DNA from: Oceanobacillus sojae
GTDB lineage: Bacteria; Bacillota; Bacilli; Bacillales; Amphibacillaceae
Direction of reading: 5' to 3'
Length of the DNA stretch: 64,000 nucleotides
Assembly: GCF_007991515.1 (NCBI RefSeq)
Contig: NZ_BJYM01000003.1
Coordinates: 124,001-188,000 of the forward strand
Shown: positions 61,406-64,000 of the stretch, in pieces
How the letters are laid out: each line of letters begins with the position of its first letter
Numbering within the stretch: position 1 is the first letter of the stretch
Position numbers and translations under genes: made by a program
Notes under the pieces: model-generated
Database searches by the model: none
What the model was told of the DNA's origin: nothing
Seen by the model: the letters and a program-made list of their open reading frames with translations, nothing else

Positions 61406-62173
61406 TCACTTTTTTATTGAATCCTGGATTTCTTTTGCTGTTTCTTTCAGTATCTTAATATAATAAAGTTCATCTTTTTCAAAATCTGTATCTAATCCAG
61501 CTATACTTAGAGCAGCCAGAATATTATTAGTTACCGGTTCAAAAATGGGGACGGCGATCCCAGTTGTTCCTTCGATAAGCTCTCCTCTGCTGATACTATA
61601 ACCTGTCTCTATAATTTGCTGAATTGCTTTTTCCGTCTCCTCTATACCAGCTGGTGTTGCTGGTGTGAACTTTGTCCATTTTGCTTTATGGAGGATAGCG
61701 ATTCGCTCGCTTTCCCCCATATAAGCTAAAAGTGTTCTTGGGCATGAAGCTGCGTAGAGAGGAGCCCTTCTGCCAATAGCAGGATATAGTTGTATAGGCC
61801 GCCAGGATGGGACTTGTTCTATGTATAAAGCATCATGCCCATCCTGGACAGCTAATTGTATATTCAGGTTCCACTCATTACGAAGCTCTTCCATTCTGCT
61901 TCTTGCATAATCTCTAATATTAAATTGGCGATGTACCATCATTCCTTTTTCAAATAAAGAGAAACCAAGACTATACCATGTTTTATGGGCAGTTTTGGTT
62001 CGTTTAATATAGTTGTAATCTTCTAATGTAGCAAGCATACGGAATACTGATGACTTTGGGATTCCAGTAGTTCTCGCCAAATCTTCAGCGGTCATCTGAA
62101 ACTTTTTTTCTGAGAAGCAGTTAAGGAGCTGCAGTGCTTTTTCAATGCTGCTTAGTGATTTTTTGTCATTCAT
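61406..62173 (-). CDS. IclR-family regulator
   Basis: A 255-residue regulator: winged helix 8-70 (ALQLLNCFSEKKFQMTAEDLARTTGIPKSSVFRMLATLEDYNYI) and an IclR effector domain 75-255 with ARSRMEELRNEWNLNIQLAVQDG, PLYAASCPRTLLAYM (ligand pocket Cys/Ser) and the C-terminal ISRGELIEGTTGIAVPIF. ATG 62173 follows GGGGGAT. Located 87 bases before the permease gene on the same strand, so it probably controls the permease-creatininase pair. Confidence 0.9.
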   Translation of the reverse strand: MNDKKSLSSIEKALQLLNCFSEKKFQMTAEDLARTTGIPKSSVFRMLATLEDYNYIKRTKTAHKTWYSLGFSLFEKGMMVHRQFNIRDYARSRMEELRNEWNLNIQLAVQDGHDALYIEQVPSWRPIQLYPAIGRRAPLYAASCPRTLLAYMGESERIAILHKAKWTKFTPATPAGIEETEKAIQQIIETGYSISRGELIEGTTGIAVPIFEPVTNNILAALSIAGLDTDFEKDELYYIKILKETAKEIQDSIKK

Positions 62174-62267
62174 AGAGATCCCCCATTTGATTGGATTTTC
62201 TTATTTAGATAAAGTATATCATTCGTATTTATTGGAAGGGTAGAGAAAGAAGGGGATTCAAAATAAA

Positions 62268-62292
62268 AAAAGAAAGACATAAAAATTGTCTC
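62268..62292 (-). terminator. Possible terminator of corA
   Basis: On the minus strand a short GAGACA...TGTCTTTC hairpin followed by a long T-rich tract, just past the corA stop. Confidence 0.45.
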
Positions 62293-62299
62293 CCTTCTA

Positions 62300-63250
62300 T
62301 TAAAACCATTTCTTAAATTTAAAATAAATAATAAGTATAACACTGATAAACAGCATAACAGCAAGAACTGCAAAATAGCCAAAATCCCATTGTAATTCTG
62401 GCATATTCCGAAAGTTCATGCCATAAATTCCAGTAATTAATGTCAGAGGAAGAAAGATAACAGAAACCAGCGTTAATATTTTCATAACATTATTTAAGCG
62501 GTAGGAGTTTAAAGAATCATAGTTATCCCGAATATCTCCAGTCATTTCCTGTGCGGACTTAATGATATGCATCTGTTTAATAATATGGTCCTCAATATGG
62601 TGTATATACATTTTCTGCTTCTTTGTTTTTATGAAGGATGTTTCGTCTTTTACATGCTGAATAAGCTCCTGCATCGGTACGGTGACGCGTTTGAGTTTAA
62701 TAATAAGCGAACGGATCTGGAATACATCCTCCATCAGCTTGTTATCTGTAGCATCATTAACATGCCGGTCTTCAAAAGAAAAAACTTCGTCTTCGATATG
62801 GTACACGTATTCAAAATAACTATCGACGATAAGATCTAAAATAATAAAAGCGATATCTGCGGGTGTAACAAGCTGGGAAGGGTAGCGCCTCTGAATAGCT
62901 TTTTCTATATTGCCCAGCTTTTTCAGCCTGTCCTGATGATAGGTTACAAGGATATTATCTTTCATAAAGAGATTAATAGCTTGTGCACGGTAATCTTTTG
63001 GATTTATCAGGTGTAAGACTAAGAATTGGTATTCTTGATATTCTTTAAATTTTGGACGTGAAACAGTCTTTATCGTATCTTCTATGGCCAGCGTATTAAA
63101 ATGAAATTTGGAAGCAAGCAGTTCGCTTTCCTCTGAGGTTGCATTAATAAAATCGTACCATATAAAAAGCGCATCGTCTGGTACAGCATTGGTATTTTCT
63201 GTTTGCTCCCATTCTTTTGAAGCTGTTTGATAATGTATGAAGATTGGCAT
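62300..63250 (-). CDS. corA: CorA-family Mg2+/divalent cation channel
   Basis: A 316-residue pentameric channel protein. A large N-terminal cytoplasmic domain (1-250) is followed by two C-terminal membrane helices; the first ends in YGMN, the family's selectivity motif, in ITGIYGMNFRNMPELQWDFG, and the second is VLAVMLFISVILIIYF with a basic tail FKKWF. The preceding SLNSYRLNNVMKILTLVSVIFLPLTLI segment is standard. AAGGAGC precedes the ATG at 63250. No Mg2+-sensing leader is evident between 63251 and 63485. Confidence 0.93.
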   Translation of the reverse strand: MPIFIHYQTASKEWEQTENTNAVPDDALFIWYDFINATSEESELLASKFHFNTLAIEDTIKTVSRPKFKEYQEYQFLVLHLINPKDYRAQAINLFMKDNILVTYHQDRLKKLGNIEKAIQRRYPSQLVTPADIAFIILDLIVDSYFEYVYHIEDEVFSFEDRHVNDATDNKLMEDVFQIRSLIIKLKRVTVPMQELIQHVKDETSFIKTKKQKMYIHHIEDHIIKQMHIIKSAQEMTGDIRDNYDSLNSYRLNNVMKILTLVSVIFLPLTLITGIYGMNFRNMPELQWDFGYFAVLAVMLFISVILIIYFKFKKWF

Positions 63251-63416
63251 AGTAAGCTCCTTATTTGTGGAATGAAATAGCTCTCAGTAATTAGTAGTCT
63301 TTATTATATAACAAAAAATAATTACATTGGAAGAAGGTGAACAAATCAATTTTTAAATGGTATGCTGAAACAGTCCTTAATTATAATAATAAAGAAGCAG
63401 GGCTGTGTTAAGTAAA

Positions 63417-63445
63417 TTGACATTTGGAGTTGTGTTCATTAGACT
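63417..63445 (+). promoter_or_regulatory. Promoter of the M20 amidohydrolase gene
   Basis: TTGACA (63417-63422), 17 bases, TAGACT (63440-63445), then AAGAGGAG before ATG 63486. Confidence 0.65.
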
Positions 63446-63485
63446 TAAAACAGAAATTTCCAAATATATAAAGAGGAGTGATGTT

Positions 63486-64000
63486 ATGTCAGTTCGCACT
63501 GATATTGTCGGAGATGTTATTAAATTTCGCCGTTTATTACATGAAAATCCAGAATTAAGTGATAAAGAATTTGAAACATCCAAAATAATACAAGAAGAGT
63601 TAGATAGATATGGAATACCTTATACAGCTGGATATGCGGGAACAGGTGTATTAGGAGTAATTGAAGGATCTCATCCGGGTAAGACAGTTGGGCTGAGAGC
63701 AGATATAGATGCTTTGCCAATTGATGAAATATCTGGAGAATCCTTCAGCTCTAAAAATCCGGGGGTTATGCATGCTTGTGGTCATGATGCTCATACAGCA
63801 ATGCTTATTGGTGCGGCTCGTTCACTATTGGCCAGGAAGGACGAGATTTTTGGGAAGGTCTTATTGATTTTTCAACCTGCTGAAGAGAAGTCGCCGACCG
63901 GCGGTTCCCAAAAGATGATGGATGATGGTGTTTTTGATGTGCATGAGCCGGATGTATTAATCGCCCAGCATGTATGGCCAGGCTTGCCGGTAGGTACATT
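63486..64000 (+). CDS. M20-family (M20D) amidohydrolase, N-terminal part, cut by window end
   Basis: The frame is open to the right edge (171 codons seen). Signatures of the M20D group: FRRLLHENPELSDKEFETSKII, VGLRADIDALPI, the metal-binding cysteine and histidines in MHACGHDAHTAMLIG, and LIFQPAEEKSPTGGSQKMMDDGVF. Enzymes of this type release amino acids from N-acyl or N-acetyl derivatives, indole-3-acetyl conjugates or similar. AAGAGGAG precedes ATG 63486 by seven bases. It is divergent from corA. What follows is outside the window; a link with the permease-creatininase cluster is possible but not shown. Confidence 0.9.
   Translation, partial: MSVRTDIVGDVIKFRRLLHENPELSDKEFETSKIIQEELDRYGIPYTAGYAGTGVLGVIEGSHPGKTVGLRADIDALPIDEISGESFSSKNPGVMHACGHDAHTAMLIGAARSLLARKDEIFGKVLLIFQPAEEKSPTGGSQKMMDDGVFDVHEPDVLIAQHVWPGLPVGT

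Noticed and set aside
63251-63485. Possible Mg2+ leader (M-box) for corA
   Set aside because: The corA upstream region is short and shows no large conserved structure; only the divergent promoter of the M20 gene is visible.

Overview
This is low-GC Gram-positive DNA, most likely from a spore-forming, salt-tolerant member of the Bacillaceae close to Oceanobacillus or Virgibacillus. The evidence is strong AGGAGG-type ribosome binding sites, SigmaA promoters, frequent TTG/GTG starts, a spore-germination Ger(x)C C-terminus at the left edge, a B. subtilis-like tre operon with CcpA (cre) boxes, BlaR1/BlaI, NsrR/Hmp, LytST and YesMN-type systems, and an NhaC-family antiporter. The genus is inference. 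There are no rRNA or tRNA genes, CRISPR arrays or intact transposases.

Layout. 1-5.3 kb: Ger(x)C tail, PTS IIA (crr-like), small hypotheticals, a general-stress-type SDR and an N-terminally extended superoxide dismutase. 5.4-10.5 kb: a GntR-controlled operon (FAH protein, Ldh_2 dehydrogenase, NhaC antiporter, D-2-hydroxyacid dehydrogenase) read from a SigmaA promoter whose -10 lies in a twin palindrome; probably uptake and oxidation or stereo-inversion of a 2-hydroxy acid. 10.6-12.3 kb: MerR/TipAS regulator plus Hsp33-like chaperone behind a 19-bp-spacer promoter. 12.4-17 kb: GIY-YIG protein and treP-treA-treR with TreR operators and a cre. 17-23 kb: interrupted DUF692 gene, methyltransferase and acetyltransferases, RNHCP protein, FlaR-like kinase, acidic lipoprotein, FusB-like EF-G-binding protein. 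23-28.5 kb: a beta-lactam resistance locus in which blaR1-blaI faces a penicillinase gene followed 15 bp later by a MecA-like PBP.

28.7-32.4 kb: second acidic lipoprotein, Nudix hydrolase, a type I toxin-antitoxin locus (26-aa holin-like toxin plus antisense RNA), a nucleotidyltransferase-SDR fusion and a GNAT protein. 32.4-46 kb: a hairpin-rich element of mobile-element type, then a fructan/levan locus: very large secreted GH32 enzyme, YesM/YesN two-component system, membrane-anchored solute-binding protein, YesL-like protein and an LplB/LplC/LplA-type importer without its ATPase. 46-51.9 kb: alpha/beta hydrolase, nsrR/hmp, TetR with two SDR genes. 52-57.7 kb: broken murE paralogue, then LytS/LytT with a CstA-family (pyruvate-type) transporter. 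57.7-64 kb: a multiply frameshifted membrane-protein pseudogene, YrhK protein, IclR-APC permease-creatininase cluster, CorA and the start of an M20 amidohydrolase.

Five loci read as broken genes (GNAT near 1.5 kb, mini-lipoprotein at 5.1 kb, DUF692 at 17 kb, murE-like at 52 kb, membrane protein at 58 kb). Either this genome is shedding accessory genes or the assembly carries some single-base errors; raw reads would decide.
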